Assembly: GCA_946557785.1 (NCBI GenBank)
Contig: CAMNTH010000002.1
Coordinates: 62,001 to 126,000 of the forward strand
Length of the DNA stretch: 64,000 nt
Direction: 5' to 3'
Source: an uncultured Blautia sp.
GTDB taxonomy: Bacteria > Bacillota > Clostridia > Lachnospirales > Lachnospiraceae
Shown: piece after piece, positions 34,276 to 43,433 of the stretch
Position numbering within the stretch: the stretch's first letter is position 1
Layout: every line of letters begins with the position of its first letter
Program-made: the position numbers and the translations under genes
Notes under the pieces: model-generated
The model's database searches: none
What the model was told of the DNA's origin: nothing
What the model saw: the letters and a program-made list of their open reading frames with translations, nothing else

Positions 34276-34896
34276 ATGGCATATGGAAAAATCAGCAAGA
34301 AACAACAGGAGATTCTTGATTACATTAAGAACGAAATATTGAATCGCGGTTTTCCGCCGGCTGTCCGTGAGATCTGTGAGGCAGTGAATTTAAAATCTAC
34401 CTCTTCCGTGCATTCTCATCTGGAAGCCCTGGAGAAGAACGGTTATATCCGCAGAGATGCTACGAAGCCCCGTGCAATTGAGATTATTGATGATAACTTT
34501 AATCTGGTTCGCCGTGAAGTGGTAAATGTTCCTTTGATAGGTACCGTGGCGGCGGGACAGCCTATTTTGGCGGTAGAGAATATTGAGAATTATTTTCCGG
34601 TTCCGGCAGAATTTATGCCTAATGAACAGAGCTTTATGCTTCGCGTAAAAGGCGACAGCATGGTAAATGCAGGGATTTTCGATGGTGACCAGGTTTTGGT
34701 GAAGCAGCAGGCAGATGCTGTTAACGGTGATATCGTAGTGGCATTGGTGGATGACTCTGCCACGGTAAAAACCTTCTATAAAGAAGATGGATATTATCGT
34801 CTTCAGCCGGAGAATGACACCATGGATCCTATCATCGTTCATGGAGAGGTTCAGATTCTTGGAAAGGTTTTTGGCGTATTTCGTTTTTACTCCTGA
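34276..34896 (+). CDS. lexA: SOS repressor LexA
   Basis: 206 residues. N-terminal winged helix (about 1-65, [25 protein letters not shown]), the Ala-Gly self-cleavage site in GTVAAGQPI, and the S24-type latent protease with catalytic Ser in KGDSMVNAG and Lys in ATVKTFYK. Represses DNA-damage genes until RecA filament triggers cleavage. TGGAGGTATCG is the ribosome site. Monocistronic. Confidence 0.96.
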   Translation: MAYGKISKKQQEILDYIKNEILNRGFPPAVREICEAVNLKSTSSVHSHLEALEKNGYIRRDATKPRAIEIIDDNFNLVRREVVNVPLIGTVAAGQPILAVENIENYFPVPAEFMPNEQSFMLRVKGDSMVNAGIFDGDQVLVKQQADAVNGDIVVALVDDSATVKTFYKEDGYYRLQPENDTMDPIIVHGEVQILGKVFGVFRFYS

Positions 34897-34918
34897 TCTT
34901 TTAGAATATTATGAAGAA

Positions 34919-34941
34919 ACTGCCGCAGATCCTGCGGCAGT
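34919..34941. terminator. GC-rich hairpin between lexA and rsfS
   Basis: Perfect 10-bp arms ACTGCCGCAG and CTGCGGCAGT with a 3-base loop, between the convergent lexA and rsfS ends. The flank on the - side (TTTCTTCAT) is T-rich, the + side less so; probably ends the rplU-rsfS operon and lexA. Confidence 0.65.
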
Positions 34942-34963
34942 CCCATCTTCTATTCCAGATTTT

Positions 34964-35320
34964 TTATTCCAGAAATTCTTTTGCATCCAGAACCTTACCG
35001 TCTCTCCAGATTCTTTCCAGATCATAGAAAAGGCGGTTTTCTTCATCAAAAACATGGACGATCAGATCGCCGTAATCCATTAAGACCCAACTGGAATTTT
35101 TGGATCCTTCAATCTGTTTGGCCTCAAAGCCTGCTCTTCCAAGGGTCTCTTCTACATTGTCAACCATGGCCTGTACCTGGTTCTGATTGCTTCCGCTGGC
35201 AATTACAAAATAGTCTGCAATGACGGATACTTCATGGATATCAATGATTTTAATATCCTGCCCTTTTTTTTCGTCCAAAGCCTTGCAGGCCAGACGTGTC
35301 ATTTCCTGTTCTCTGCTCAT
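34964..35320 (-). CDS. rsfS: Ribosomal silencing factor RsfS
   Basis: 118 residues from the ATG at 35320 behind AAGGAAGTGAT; a GTG at 35329 overlapping the yqeK end is also in frame. Motifs: IHEVSVIADYFVIASG, SSWVLMDYGDLIVHVF. RsfS binds L14 and blocks subunit joining in starvation. Last gene of the rplU operon. Confidence 0.93.
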   Translation of the reverse strand: MSREQEMTRLACKALDEKKGQDIKIIDIHEVSVIADYFVIASGSNQNQVQAMVDNVEETLGRAGFEAKQIEGSKNSSWVLMDYGDLIVHVFDEENRLFYDLERIWRDGKVLDAKEFLE

Positions 35321-35325
35321 TCGTA

Positions 35326-35913
35326 TCACTTCCTTTCCATATGTAAATCTTTATAAAATAAAAATGCATCTTTGGTGGTACTGTCAATGTCCTTGGGATT
35401 TTCGTCCAAATAGACCAGAGTATCTTTTAAAATCTCATATACACATTCATCCAGATCTTCAAATGCAAGCTTTCTTATTTGGGGAAGATTGGGAGCCTTG
35501 TCCCGCATAGGTTCAATGTAATCTGCAATATAGACGATTTTTTCCAGAATGCTCATTCCAGGACGTCCGGTAGTGTGATAAGTGATAGATGTGAGGATTT
35601 CCTCATCCTTGATGTCATATTTCTCTTTAGCAATATAAGCCCCCAACTTGGCATGAAGCAAAAAGGGGTGCGCTTTTTCAAATTCCGTAACAGGTATTTT
35701 ATGCTCCTCACACATTTTTAATTTCTTTTTATTTGGAATGCACTTTGCGCTGTCATGTAAGAGTCCGGCAGCCTGTGCATCTTTAAGATCGTATCCGTGA
35801 GCCATGGCAAGTGCTGCACAGGTGTACATCACTCCAATGGTGTGAGCCATACGGTCATCATCCAGATATTTTGAAAGTTTTTTCTGCATTTTAGGAAAAT
35901 CATACTGTGCCAT
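35326..35913 (-). CDS. yqeK: YqeK-type HD-domain hydrolase (bis(5'-nucleosyl)-tetraphosphatase, symmetrical)
   Basis: 195 residues. HD-domain metal ligands in AHTIGVMY, GLLHDSAKC and HAKLGAYIA. YqeK proteins hydrolyse Ap4A to two ADP. The gene overlaps nadD by 14 bp and adjoins rsfS, the standard Firmicute order nadD-yqeK-rsfS. Confidence 0.92.
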   Translation of the reverse strand: MAQYDFPKMQKKLSKYLDDDRMAHTIGVMYTCAALAMAHGYDLKDAQAAGLLHDSAKCIPNKKKLKMCEEHKIPVTEFEKAHPFLLHAKLGAYIAKEKYDIKDEEILTSITYHTTGRPGMSILEKIVYIADYIEPMRDKAPNLPQIRKLAFEDLDECVYEILKDTLVYLDENPKDIDSTTKDAFLFYKDLHMERK

Positions 35914-36556
35914 CTGTTCTGAATTCCTCTCTTACTGAATGATAAATATTATTCTCATAAATATAATGAATAACATCATCGGGTACGTAGTAACGAAGGC
36001 TTTTGCGCTCCTTCAGCCACTGCCGGATCAGATTACTGGAAATATCAATATTCATGGTGTCCAGGCGCAGAAACTGCCCGCCGAACTGACTGGAAAGATA
36101 GGTCATTTCCTGATTCAGCTCTTTTACAGGCGTGTGATTCCTTGTGGCAACCACCAGGGTACAAGCCCGGCAGATTCTGGCAGGCTCCATCCAGGTTGCA
36201 AAGGAATAAAGAGAGTCTGCACCAATAATAAAGTAGTAATCTGTATCTGGATTTTGTTCCTTCAAAGCTTCCAGCGTACGGTAGGTATAAGAATAACCTT
36301 CCTCATGCATTTCAATTAGGGACAGCTCAAAATGAGGATTTCCTGCTATGGCCTTTTTTACCATAACGGTTCTCTGTTCATCATTGGCTCTTCCCCCTCG
36401 ATTTCTTTTGTGGGGAGGATTGCCAGAAGGCATAAACAAAACCTTATCAAGATCAAGCTGTTCATATGCCTTCTCTCCCAGAATTAAATGTCCTACATGA
36501 ATGGGGTCAAAAGTTCCGCCCATAATGCCGATTCTTTTTCTGACGATGTTTTCCAT
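35900..36556 (-). CDS. nadD: Nicotinate-nucleotide adenylyltransferase
   Basis: 218 residues. Nucleotidyltransferase motif GGTFDPIHVGHL at the N-terminus and SSNLIRQWLKE at the C-terminus (ISSxxIR). Makes NaAD in NAD synthesis. It lies 18 bp after yhbY in transcription order. Confidence 0.95.
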   Translation of the reverse strand: MENIVRKRIGIMGGTFDPIHVGHLILGEKAYEQLDLDKVLFMPSGNPPHKRNRGGRANDEQRTVMVKKAIAGNPHFELSLIEMHEEGYSYTYRTLEALKEQNPDTDYYFIIGADSLYSFATWMEPARICRACTLVVATRNHTPVKELNQEMTYLSSQFGGQFLRLDTMNIDISSNLIRQWLKERKSLRYYVPDDVIHYIYENNIYHSVREEFRTDGTV

Positions 36557-36574
36557 GTATCTGCCTCCATGGTG

Positions 36575-36865
36575 TTATGGAAGAATGATTTTTTTCTTTT
36601 CGTTTTTGCCTTCTCTGTATAAAACGATTTTCTTGCCGATCACCTGAACGACCTGGGAATGGGTTCTTTCTGCAAGAACTTCTGCCATTTCCCTTGGATC
36701 ATAAAGGCAGTTTTGCAGAACGCTGATCTTGATCAATTCCCTTGCGGCAAGGGCTTCCTCAACGGAAGCTGTATTTTCCGGCGTAACCCCGCCTTTTCCA
36801 AGCTGCAGGATCGGTTCGGTTTTCATTGCAAGCCCTTTTAAATAGGCTCTCTGCTTACTTGTCAT
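36575..36865 (-). CDS. yhbY: CRM-domain RNA-binding protein YhbY
   Basis: 96 residues, the whole protein is one CRM domain: LKGLAMKTEPILQLGKGGVT and the C-terminal QVIGKKIVLYRE. Binds pre-50S ribosomal subunits. Located between obgE and nadD as in other Clostridia. Confidence 0.93.
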   Translation of the reverse strand: MTSKQRAYLKGLAMKTEPILQLGKGGVTPENTASVEEALAARELIKISVLQNCLYDPREMAEVLAERTHSQVVQVIGKKIVLYREGKNEKKKIILP

Positions 36866-36879
36866 ATTTGTTTATCCTC

Positions 36880-38169
36880 TTATTTATAATAGTCAAAATC
36901 AAAGCCATACATACGCACAGTATCTCCTTCTTCAATGCCGGCTTTTTCCAGGTCATTTAGAATACCGCCCTCTTTGAGGAAGCGCTGGAAGAAAGCAAAG
37001 CCTTTTTCAGAGTCCAGATTGGTATAGCCAAGCATTTTTTCGATTTTGGGTCCTTCTACAACAAATATAGTAGGATCGTTTGCATCCCTTTCTACTGTAT
37101 AAGGCAGGTTTTCTCTCAAAAGCATATCTTCCGGGAAGAATTCCTGTTCAAAAACGATTTTCTCCTGCCTGGTATTGGCAAGCATTTCTTTTACGTAGTA
37201 TAGAAGCTCCTTTATCCCTTCTCCGGAAACTGCAGAAATAGGGAATACACGGATGCCCTGTGGCTCAAATTCATCCTTCAGAAGGGTGACAGCGCTGCGG
37301 TCTCCGTCATATATACAGTCGATTTTATTTGCCGCAATGACCTGAGGGCGGGCGGCGATTTCCGGGTTGTAAGCTTCCAGCTCCTTGTTGATCTTATAAA
37401 TGTCGTCAATAGGATCCCTTCCCTCTGTAGAGGCTGCATCTACAATATGGATCATTACTCTGGTCCGTTCAATATGGCGCAGGAACTCATGGCCCAGTCC
37501 AACTCCCTGGGAAGCGCCTTCAATGAGCCCCGGAATATCTGCGATGACAAATCCGCCGTTTTCCGTATCTACAACGCCAAGATTCGGGCTTAAGGTGGTG
37601 AAATGATAATTGGCGATCTTTGGCTGGGCATTGGTCACTCTGGAAAGGAAGGTGGATTTTCCCACATTTGGAAAGCCAACAAGACCTACATCGGCAATCA
37701 CTTTTAATTCCAGAAGGACTTCCAGCTCCTGGGCAGGCTGCCCGGGCTGTGCGTATTTCGGTACCTGCATGGTTGCTGTGGCATAGTGTTGGTTACCCTT
37801 GCCCCCATGGCCTCCCCGTAAAATAACCTGCCTTCGGTTTTCGCCGGACATATCTGCAATGACCTTTTTGGACTCTGCATCCATGACAACGGTGCCTTCC
37901 GGAACCTTCAGCACAATGCTTTCTCCGTCTGCACCGTGGCATCTTCGCTTGCCGCCCTCCTGGCCGTCCTGTGCTTTATATTTTCTTCTGTGTCTGTATT
38001 CTCCAAGGGTATTTTGACCTTCATCTACTTCAAAGATCACATCACCGCCCTTGCCGCCGTCGCCGCCGTCCGGTCCGCCGTTGGGAACATATAACTCCCT
38101 GCGGAAGCTTACATGGCCGTCACCGCCTTTACCTGAACGGATGATGATTTTTGCTCTGTCTGCGAACAT
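36880..38169 (-). CDS. obgE: GTPase ObgE/CgtA
   Basis: 429 residues: glycine-rich Obg domain (about 1-157), G domain with GFPNVGKST (G1), DIPGLIEGA (G3) and NKID (G4), and a C-terminal OCT domain (about 345-425). Acts in 50S assembly and stress control. 77 bp separate it from rpmA upstream; the gap has no strong promoter. Confidence 0.96.
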   Translation of the reverse strand: MFADRAKIIIRSGKGGDGHVSFRRELYVPNGGPDGGDGGKGGDVIFEVDEGQNTLGEYRHRRKYKAQDGQEGGKRRCHGADGESIVLKVPEGTVVMDAESKKVIADMSGENRRQVILRGGHGGKGNQHYATATMQVPKYAQPGQPAQELEVLLELKVIADVGLVGFPNVGKSTFLSRVTNAQPKIANYHFTTLSPNLGVVDTENGGFVIADIPGLIEGASQGVGLGHEFLRHIERTRVMIHIVDAASTEGRDPIDDIYKINKELEAYNPEIAARPQVIAANKIDCIYDGDRSAVTLLKDEFEPQGIRVFPISAVSGEGIKELLYYVKEMLANTRQEKIVFEQEFFPEDMLLRENLPYTVERDANDPTIFVVEGPKIEKMLGYTNLDSEKGFAFFQRFLKEGGILNDLEKAGIEEGDTVRMYGFDFDYYK

Positions 38170-38246
38170 ATGACACCTCTCTTCAATCCAATAAATCTAA
38201 AGAAAGGCTCCAAACCTGTTCGATTTGAAGCCTTCTGCCAAACGAA

Positions 38247-38534
38247 TTATTCTGCCTCTACCGGAACGATAGAAACCTGTTTCTTATCGCGTCCTTTTCT
38301 GGTGAATCTTACAACACCATCTGTCAGTGCAAATAAAGTATAGTCTCTGCCGCAGCCTACGTTTACACCAGGATGGATCTTAGTTCCACGCTGTCTGTAA
38401 AGGATGTTGCCGGCTTTTACAAACTGTCCGTCTGCTCTCTTCGCACCCAATCTTTTAGATTCGGAATCACGGCCGTTCTTTGTAGAACCAACACCTTTTT
38501 TGTGTGCGAATAACTGAAGGTTCATTTTCATCAT
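38247..38534 (-). CDS. rpmA: Large-subunit ribosomal protein bL27 with processed N-terminal extension
   Basis: 95 residues. The N-terminus [10 protein letters not shown] precedes [14 protein letters not shown]; the LQLF-A segment is the recognition and cleavage site used by the Prp protease in Firmicutes, exposing the functional N-terminus that reaches the peptidyl-transfer centre. The prp gene lies 4 bp upstream in the operon. GGAGGTGT precedes the ATG. Confidence 0.96.
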   Translation of the reverse strand: MMKMNLQLFAHKKGVGSTKNGRDSESKRLGAKRADGQFVKAGNILYRQRGTKIHPGVNVGCGRDYTLFALTDGVVRFTRKGRDKKQVSIVPVEAE

Positions 38535-38538
38535 GTGG

Positions 38539-38859
38539 TTACACCTCCTTGACTTTTACTGTCAAATATTGATTCTCGTAGCTATGTGCGATATCCGTTA
38601 AGCCGAGAATAAGAGAATCCATAAGTAGGATTCCTTTCTCCGTAACAGGCTTTGTAAAGCGGAAAGATACATAGCCGTCCTGTTCCTGCACTTCTATGGA
38701 ATCATCAGTAAAAGCCTCTATGGAATTTACCGTATTGATAACCAGTGCGGAAACAGCGGCACAGATTATGTCCTGCCCTTCCTCTGCATATCCTGCATGT
38801 CCGCTGGACTTAAAGCTGATATACGAATCTTCTCTCTTCTTAACTGTAATTTTAATCAT
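38539..38859 (-). CDS. prp: Ribosomal-processing cysteine protease Prp
   Basis: 106 residues. Catalytic His in [12 protein letters not shown] and Cys in IICAAVSAL. Cleaves the N-terminal extension of bL27. Placed between rplU and rpmA, the invariant order in Firmicutes. Confidence 0.94.
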   Translation of the reverse strand: MIKITVKKREDSYISFKSSGHAGYAEEGQDIICAAVSALVINTVNSIEAFTDDSIEVQEQDGYVSFRFTKPVTEKGILLMDSLILGLTDIAHSYENQYLTVKVKEV

Positions 38860-38871
38860 AATGACACCAGA

Positions 38872-39177
38872 TTAGCCATTGATCTTTTCGATTTTCACTT
38901 TAGTGAACTGCTGTCTATGACCGTTTTTCTTGTGATATCCAGTCTTTCTTTTGTATTTGTAAACGATCACTTTTTTTGCTTTGCCGTTTTCAATTACAGA
39001 AGCGGTAACACTGGCATTTGCTACATCAGCACCAACTTTTAATCCGTTATCGCTTACAGCGATTACATTATCAAAAGTAACGGTTTCACCAGCTTCAACC
39101 CCGAGTTTTTCAACCCTGATCACGTCGCCCTCGGCAACTTTGTACTGTTTACCACCTGTTGCAATAATTGCGTACAT
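38872..39177 (-). CDS. rplU: Large-subunit ribosomal protein bL21
   Basis: 101 residues, full length: [14 protein letters not shown] at the N-terminus and [15 protein letters not shown] near the end. First gene of the rplU-prp-rpmA-obgE-yhbY-nadD-yqeK-rsfS operon, preceded by GGAGGTGCC and a leader of about 75 bases. Confidence 0.97.
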   Translation of the reverse strand: MYAIIATGGKQYKVAEGDVIRVEKLGVEAGETVTFDNVIAVSDNGLKVGADVANASVTASVIENGKAKKVIVYKYKRKTGYHKKNGHRQQFTKVKIEKING

Positions 39178-39252
39178 AATGGCACCTCCTATGAACTTTA
39201 CTCGCCAAATATGGTGGTCACTTGGACTCTTAAACCTCTTTGTGCGGCATAC
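39178..39252 (-). ncRNA. Candidate L21 leader (autoregulatory ribosomal-protein leader)
   Basis: The transcript from the promoter at 39259-39287 has a leader of about 75 bases. It can fold a small hairpin (CCAAGT pairing with ATTTGG) before GGCGAG and the GGAGG site. Position and size match the L21 leader known in Firmicutes, but I could not check the consensus structure. Confidence 0.45.
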
Positions 39253-40503
39253 TCATATATAATAGCATGGTGATTTGGGTTCGTCAAGATGTTTCTTGGA
39301 AATTTCCTGGATATCTTCCAAAACCGGCCGTCTGACCTTTTTTCTGGTCATTTCCAGAATATTTAAAGGCGTTATGTCAATAGCCATACTTTTTACAGAG
39401 TCCTTCCGAAGATGTTTCTGCAGTACATGGAAGAGTTCATCCTGGTGATCAGGATTTTCCATATTGATAAAGTCAATTAAGATAATTCCGGATAAGTTCC
39501 GAAGACGGAGCTGACGGGCGATCTCCCCGGCAGCTTCCAGGTTGATCTTCCGGTAAGTTTCTTCTGCCTTTTTCTTCCCTGCAAATTTTCCGCTGTTTAC
39601 ATCAATGGAAACGAAAGCCTCTGTCTGCTGGATCACAAGAAATCCCCCGCTGTTTAGCCATACCTTTTCTCTCTGGATTTCTTCTAAGGCCGTTTCCAGG
39701 CTGTGAAGCTTATAAAGGGGAAGTAATGCATCCTGATAAAATGTAAGCTGCTCTGTTTGAGCCGGGCTTAAATCCTGAAGATAAGCGGTAAGCTTATCAT
39801 AAACCTCAGGAAGGTCGGTTATGATCTCTTCCAGGTTACGGCTGCATGCATCACGGATGGCATTGAGATAAAAGGGCTCTGCTTCATATAAAAGACTGAA
39901 ACAGGTACGGTTTCTGCCGTCTGAGGCAGCTTTTTTGTATAATTTCCGAAGATAATCCAGTTCCCGGAAAATTTCTTCTTTCGATGCATCTGCGGCATTA
40001 GTACGAACCACAATGCCATATTCTTTTTGGAGGGCAGAAACCTCTGCTTCCAGCCATTTGCTGAGGCGGCTTTTTTCTTCTCCCTTAAGCTTGGAGGAAA
40101 GCCCGAATTTTTTATTGCCTGTTGTAAGTACCAGATATTTTCCTGTAAAATTCAGATTGGCAGTTAAGGCAGGCAGCTTTCCCTTCATGGCTTCTCTGCT
40201 TACCTGAACCAGGATTTCATCTCCGGAACGCAAAGGTGCATTTCCTTTTCTGCCGGAAGTATAAATAACCTTCGCTGCTTCCTCCAAAGGGAAATAACCC
40301 ATTTTACCGTTGCCGAAACGCACAAAGGCAGCATTGATATTTTCTGCGGTTTTATCCACCTGTCCTACATAAATATTTCCCAGAATAGATTGCGTCCCAA
40401 GGGGAGCCAGGCGAAGCTCCATGATTTTGTGCTCTTCTTTTAGTGCGCAGAGGAGGCAGGGACGGTTATGGATATCCATGCAGGTAATGATAAGCTTACT
40501 CAA
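39253..40503 (-). CDS. rng: Ribonuclease E/G family endonuclease
   Basis: 416 residues from a TTG at 40503 that overlaps the previous stop; the resulting N-terminus SKLIITCMD matches RNase G. A longer frame to 40635 runs through the upstream gene. S1-like domain (GNIYVGQVDKT, about 38-120), then the DNase I-like catalytic part with metal-binding Asp in FVSIDVNSGKF and IILIDFINM, and LEMTRKKVRRP. The zinc-link CPxC motif and the C-terminal small domain are not seen, so the protein is shorter than E. coli RNase G. Probably processes rRNA or decays mRNA. Confidence 0.88.
   Translation of the reverse strand: MSKLIITCMDIHNRPCLLCALKEEHKIMELRLAPLGTQSILGNIYVGQVDKTAENINAAFVRFGNGKMGYFPLEEAAKVIYTSGRKGNAPLRSGDEILVQVSREAMKGKLPALTANLNFTGKYLVLTTGNKKFGLSSKLKGEEKSRLSKWLEAEVSALQKEYGIVVRTNAADASKEEIFRELDYLRKLYKKAASDGRNRTCFSLLYEAEPFYLNAIRDACSRNLEEIITDLPEVYDKLTAYLQDLSPAQTEQLTFYQDALLPLYKLHSLETALEEIQREKVWLNSGGFLVIQQTEAFVSIDVNSGKFAGKKKAEETYRKINLEAAGEIARQLRLRNLSGIILIDFINMENPDHQDELFHVLQKHLRKDSVKSMAIDITPLNILEMTRKKVRRPVLEDIQEISKKHLDEPKSPCYYI
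39259..39287 (-). promoter_or_regulatory. Promoter of the rplU operon
   Basis: Minus strand: TTGACG (39282-39287), 17-bp spacer, TATTAT (39259-39264). It is inside the last codons of the upstream RNase G gene. Confidence 0.8.
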
Positions 40504-41203
40504 TTTTTTCACCCAGGGCTTCCAGAGAAAGAAAACTATGCTGAGTTTCACTGCCTGTATCTGCATAGACTTCCAGGCGCTGTATCTGGTAACAGAAATC
40601 TTTAGGTTCACATCCCAGCCATTTCTGGAAGGCATCTATAACAAGCTCCGGTTTCGTATAATTAGCGCTTGCAGATGCCAGCTTCAAAAATACCTGACTG
40701 CCTTTTGGCTTCATTTCATAAATATAGGGACGAATATCAACTTCTTTTTCGCTGCGCTTGGTTTTTTTCAGAACTGTTATGGAAGACAGAGCAAAAAATT
40801 CTTCGATTTTTTCCAACCATGGCACTTCCGGTTCTTTTCCCTCACGGAATTCCACAAGGTAGTCTGCTGCTGCAACCAATGACATAGCCTTGCTTGCTTT
40901 GGCATCCTCTACAGCCCTGGCGCTAAGCACACGAATGCCTTCTGCCATGGTACTGTTTAATTTTCCTTCAATTACAGATGTGGGAACGGTCTGTGTCAGT
41001 TCCAAGTCAAAATATTCTCCAAGACTGGTAGTTCCTACCCCAAGGGGAGCTGCGAAGGACATAATCATATGGGGGCTGTATCCTCCGGAAAAAGCTACGG
41101 GAAGACCTGCCCTTCTGAGAGCCTTCTGGAAATAGCGCATGGTATCCAGGTGACCGATAAATTTTGCAGATCCTTCTTTTGTAAATTTAATTCTTACTTT
41201 CAA
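40496..41203 (-). CDS. TIGR03936 family protein (DUF2344)
   Basis: 235 residues from a TTG at 41203, placed behind GGAGGAGGTG inside the end of the radical SAM gene; a frame open to 41299 is only overlap. N-terminus KVRIKFTKEGSAKFIGHLD and SGGYSPHM are family marks. In many bacteria this domain is fused to, or follows, the TIGR03960 radical SAM protein, suggesting a joint but undefined RNA or protein modification. Overlaps rng by 8 bp. Confidence 0.87.
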   Translation of the reverse strand: MKVRIKFTKEGSAKFIGHLDTMRYFQKALRRAGLPVAFSGGYSPHMIMSFAAPLGVGTTSLGEYFDLELTQTVPTSVIEGKLNSTMAEGIRVLSARAVEDAKASKAMSLVAAADYLVEFREGKEPEVPWLEKIEEFFALSSITVLKKTKRSEKEVDIRPYIYEMKPKGSQVFLKLASASANYTKPELVIDAFQKWLGCEPKDFCYQIQRLEVYADTGSETQHSFLSLEALGEKIE

Positions 41204-43055
41204 AGCACACACCTCCTCCATACTGTTTTGCACCGCAGCCGGAACACCTCTGACGGCAGTTGGGAGTAACTGTTTCTTCGTGAGCCTGTTTCCACTCACG
41301 GATCAGGAACTCTTTTGTAACGCCGGCATCAATGAAATCCCAGGGAAGGATTTCGTCTGTACTGCGCTCACGCAAGGTATAGAAATCAAGATCAATACCT
41401 GTTTCCTCAAAAGCTTCCTTCCAGATATCGTATCGGAAGCTTTCGGACCATGCGTCATAAAGTGCGCCTTTTTGATAAGCCTTTAGAATTACCTCTGCAC
41501 AGCGGCGGTCGCCTCTTGCAAGGAAACCTTCCAGGATCGTTACATCCGGCTCATGCCAGTTGTATCTGATGCTTCTTTGGTTCAGCTGCTCCCGGATTTC
41601 GCTTTTTACAACCTTAGCTTTTTCTATAAAATCATTCTCTGAATACATCCCTGCCCATTGGAAGGGAGTAAAGGGCTTGGGTACAAAAAATGATGTACTG
41701 ACATTAATCTGTACTTTACCGTTACGCTGATCCTTGGGAATTTCGTAGTACTCTTCTGCAATCCGTTCAGCAAGGTGGGCAATACCCTTCATATCATCTT
41801 CAGTTTCTGTTGGAAGCCCCAGCATAAAATATAGTTTCACATGGTTCCACCCTCCCCGGAAGGCTTCCCCGGCACCTTTTAAGATATCCTCTTCTGTGAG
41901 GCCTTTATTGATCACGTCACGAAGTCTTTGAGAGCCTGCTTCCGGTGCAAATGTCAGGCTGCTCTTCTTCACATCCTGAATCTTGCTCATGACATCCAAG
42001 GCAAAAGCATCTATACGAAGGGAGGGCAGGGAAATGTTTACTGCCTGATCCTGAAATTCATCAATCAAGAAGGTGACCAGATCATTAAGCTGGGTATGAT
42101 CACTGGAGCTTAAGGAACTTAAAGAAATCTCTTCGTGCCCTGTGTTTTCCAGCATACGTTTGGCGGAGAGCTTCAGTGTTTCCACATCACGCTCCCTGGT
42201 AGGACGATAGATCATTCCTGCCTGGCAGAAACGGCATCCCCGGATGCATCCCCGCTGGATTTCCAGGGTAATACGATCCTGGGTTGCTTTGATAAAGGGA
42301 ACGACAGGACTTTCAATGGCCCGGTATTCTTTTTCCATATCTACAATAAGCTGCTTGCAGACTTTTTCTGGTACTGCCTCTCTGTTGGGGGCGAAGGATG
42401 CAATGGTTCCATCTTCTTTATAAGTTACATCGTAAAATGCAGGAACATAGATTCCAGGAATCCGGCAGGCCATTAAAAGAAAGTCCTCTCTCGTTCCTCC
42501 TGCTGCCTTATTGGCCTTATAGGCATCAAAGAGGGCATCATAGGAAGTTTCTCCCTCTCCTATATAGAACATGTCAAAAAACGGCGCCAGAGGCTCAGGA
42601 TTATAGGCGCAGGCGCCGCCTCCGATAACAAGAGGATCCGTCTCTGTACGGTCTTTAGCCAAAAGAGGGATGCCGCCTAAGTCAAGAAGCTGAAGTACAT
42701 TCGTGTAGCACATTTCATATCCCAGGGTAATGCCAAGAAAATCAAATATATTCACAGGATCCTGGGATTCCAGTGTAAATAAAGATATTTTTTTCTCCCT
42801 CATAACCTTGTCCAAATCGGTCCATGGAGAAAACAGCCGTTCACACCATACATCCTGGCGCTCATTAAACATGTTGTATAAGATCATCATGCCAAGATTT
42901 GACATGCCGATTTCATAGACATCCGGAAAGGCCATTGCAAACCGAATGTCAACCTTTTCCTTATTCTTCATAACAGAATTGACCTCGCCGCCGATGTAAC
43001 GGGCAGCCTTGTCAACTTTTAGTAATATTTCATCATTTAAAGCAAGTTTTCTCAT
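41187..43055 (-). CDS. TIGR03960 family B12-binding-like radical SAM protein
   Basis: 622 residues. N-terminal B12-binding-like region (about 30-200, ending GEGETSYDAL), radical SAM core with CIRGCRFCQAG (cluster cysteines CxxxCxxC), and a Cys-rich C-terminus (CRQRCSGCGAKQYGGG) that may bind a second metal. Reaction unknown. It begins a three-gene operon with DUF2344 and rng and has a near-consensus promoter 90 bp upstream. Confidence 0.88.
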   Translation of the reverse strand: MRKLALNDEILLKVDKAARYIGGEVNSVMKNKEKVDIRFAMAFPDVYEIGMSNLGMMILYNMFNERQDVWCERLFSPWTDLDKVMREKKISLFTLESQDPVNIFDFLGITLGYEMCYTNVLQLLDLGGIPLLAKDRTETDPLVIGGGACAYNPEPLAPFFDMFYIGEGETSYDALFDAYKANKAAGGTREDFLLMACRIPGIYVPAFYDVTYKEDGTIASFAPNREAVPEKVCKQLIVDMEKEYRAIESPVVPFIKATQDRITLEIQRGCIRGCRFCQAGMIYRPTRERDVETLKLSAKRMLENTGHEEISLSSLSSSDHTQLNDLVTFLIDEFQDQAVNISLPSLRIDAFALDVMSKIQDVKKSSLTFAPEAGSQRLRDVINKGLTEEDILKGAGEAFRGGWNHVKLYFMLGLPTETEDDMKGIAHLAERIAEEYYEIPKDQRNGKVQINVSTSFFVPKPFTPFQWAGMYSENDFIEKAKVVKSEIREQLNQRSIRYNWHEPDVTILEGFLARGDRRCAEVILKAYQKGALYDAWSESFRYDIWKEAFEETGIDLDFYTLRERSTDEILPWDFIDAGVTKEFLIREWKQAHEETVTPNCRQRCSGCGAKQYGGGVCFESKN

Positions 43056-43433
43056 ATATCTCCTCTCAATTTTGGTGTAATATATATAAAATCTGCTGCT
43101 CTTTTAGAAGAACATATTCTGCTATGGTATATAAACCCAATATATTATATCCTTATTACGGAAAGAGTTCAAGCAAATTTGAGTCTTATTTTTTAACTCA
43201 TTTTTTCATAGATCATTTGACCCATCTGCAAAAGATGTGAAAAATTACAGCAAAAAGAGGCATGACATGAAATTGGAAAAAATGCAGACTTTCCTTTTTG
43301 TAAAATCTTACTTTTGTTATTATAACATAGATGTCTGCTTTTAAAGCTACAATTAAACATTACAAACCCATCAAAGTCTACACCTTGGAAGTGTGGGCAA
43401 GCCAAAAAGACTTGCCCATAATATTGTTTGATA
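43056..43433. other. Intergenic region of 378 bp
   Basis: AT-rich, no convincing gene. It holds the radical SAM operon promoter, a second extended -10 candidate near 43325 on the - strand, and an 8-bp inverted repeat TGGGCAAG/CTTGCCCA (43394-43418) downstream of the 76-residue gene that may be a terminator stem although no clear T-run follows. Confidence 0.55.
43144..43172 (-). promoter_or_regulatory. Promoter of the radical SAM-DUF2344-rng operon
   Basis: Minus strand: TTGAAC (43167-43172), 17-bp spacer, TATAAT (43144-43149). A second candidate with extended -10 TGTTATAAT lies further upstream around 43325. Confidence 0.75.

Noticed and set aside
39178-39252. Riboswitch in front of rplU
   Set aside because: Leader length and folding fit a ribosomal-protein leader better; no ligand-class motif seen.
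43056-43433. Riboswitch or ncRNA in the intergenic region
   Set aside because: No conserved riboswitch motif or stable structured core recognised.
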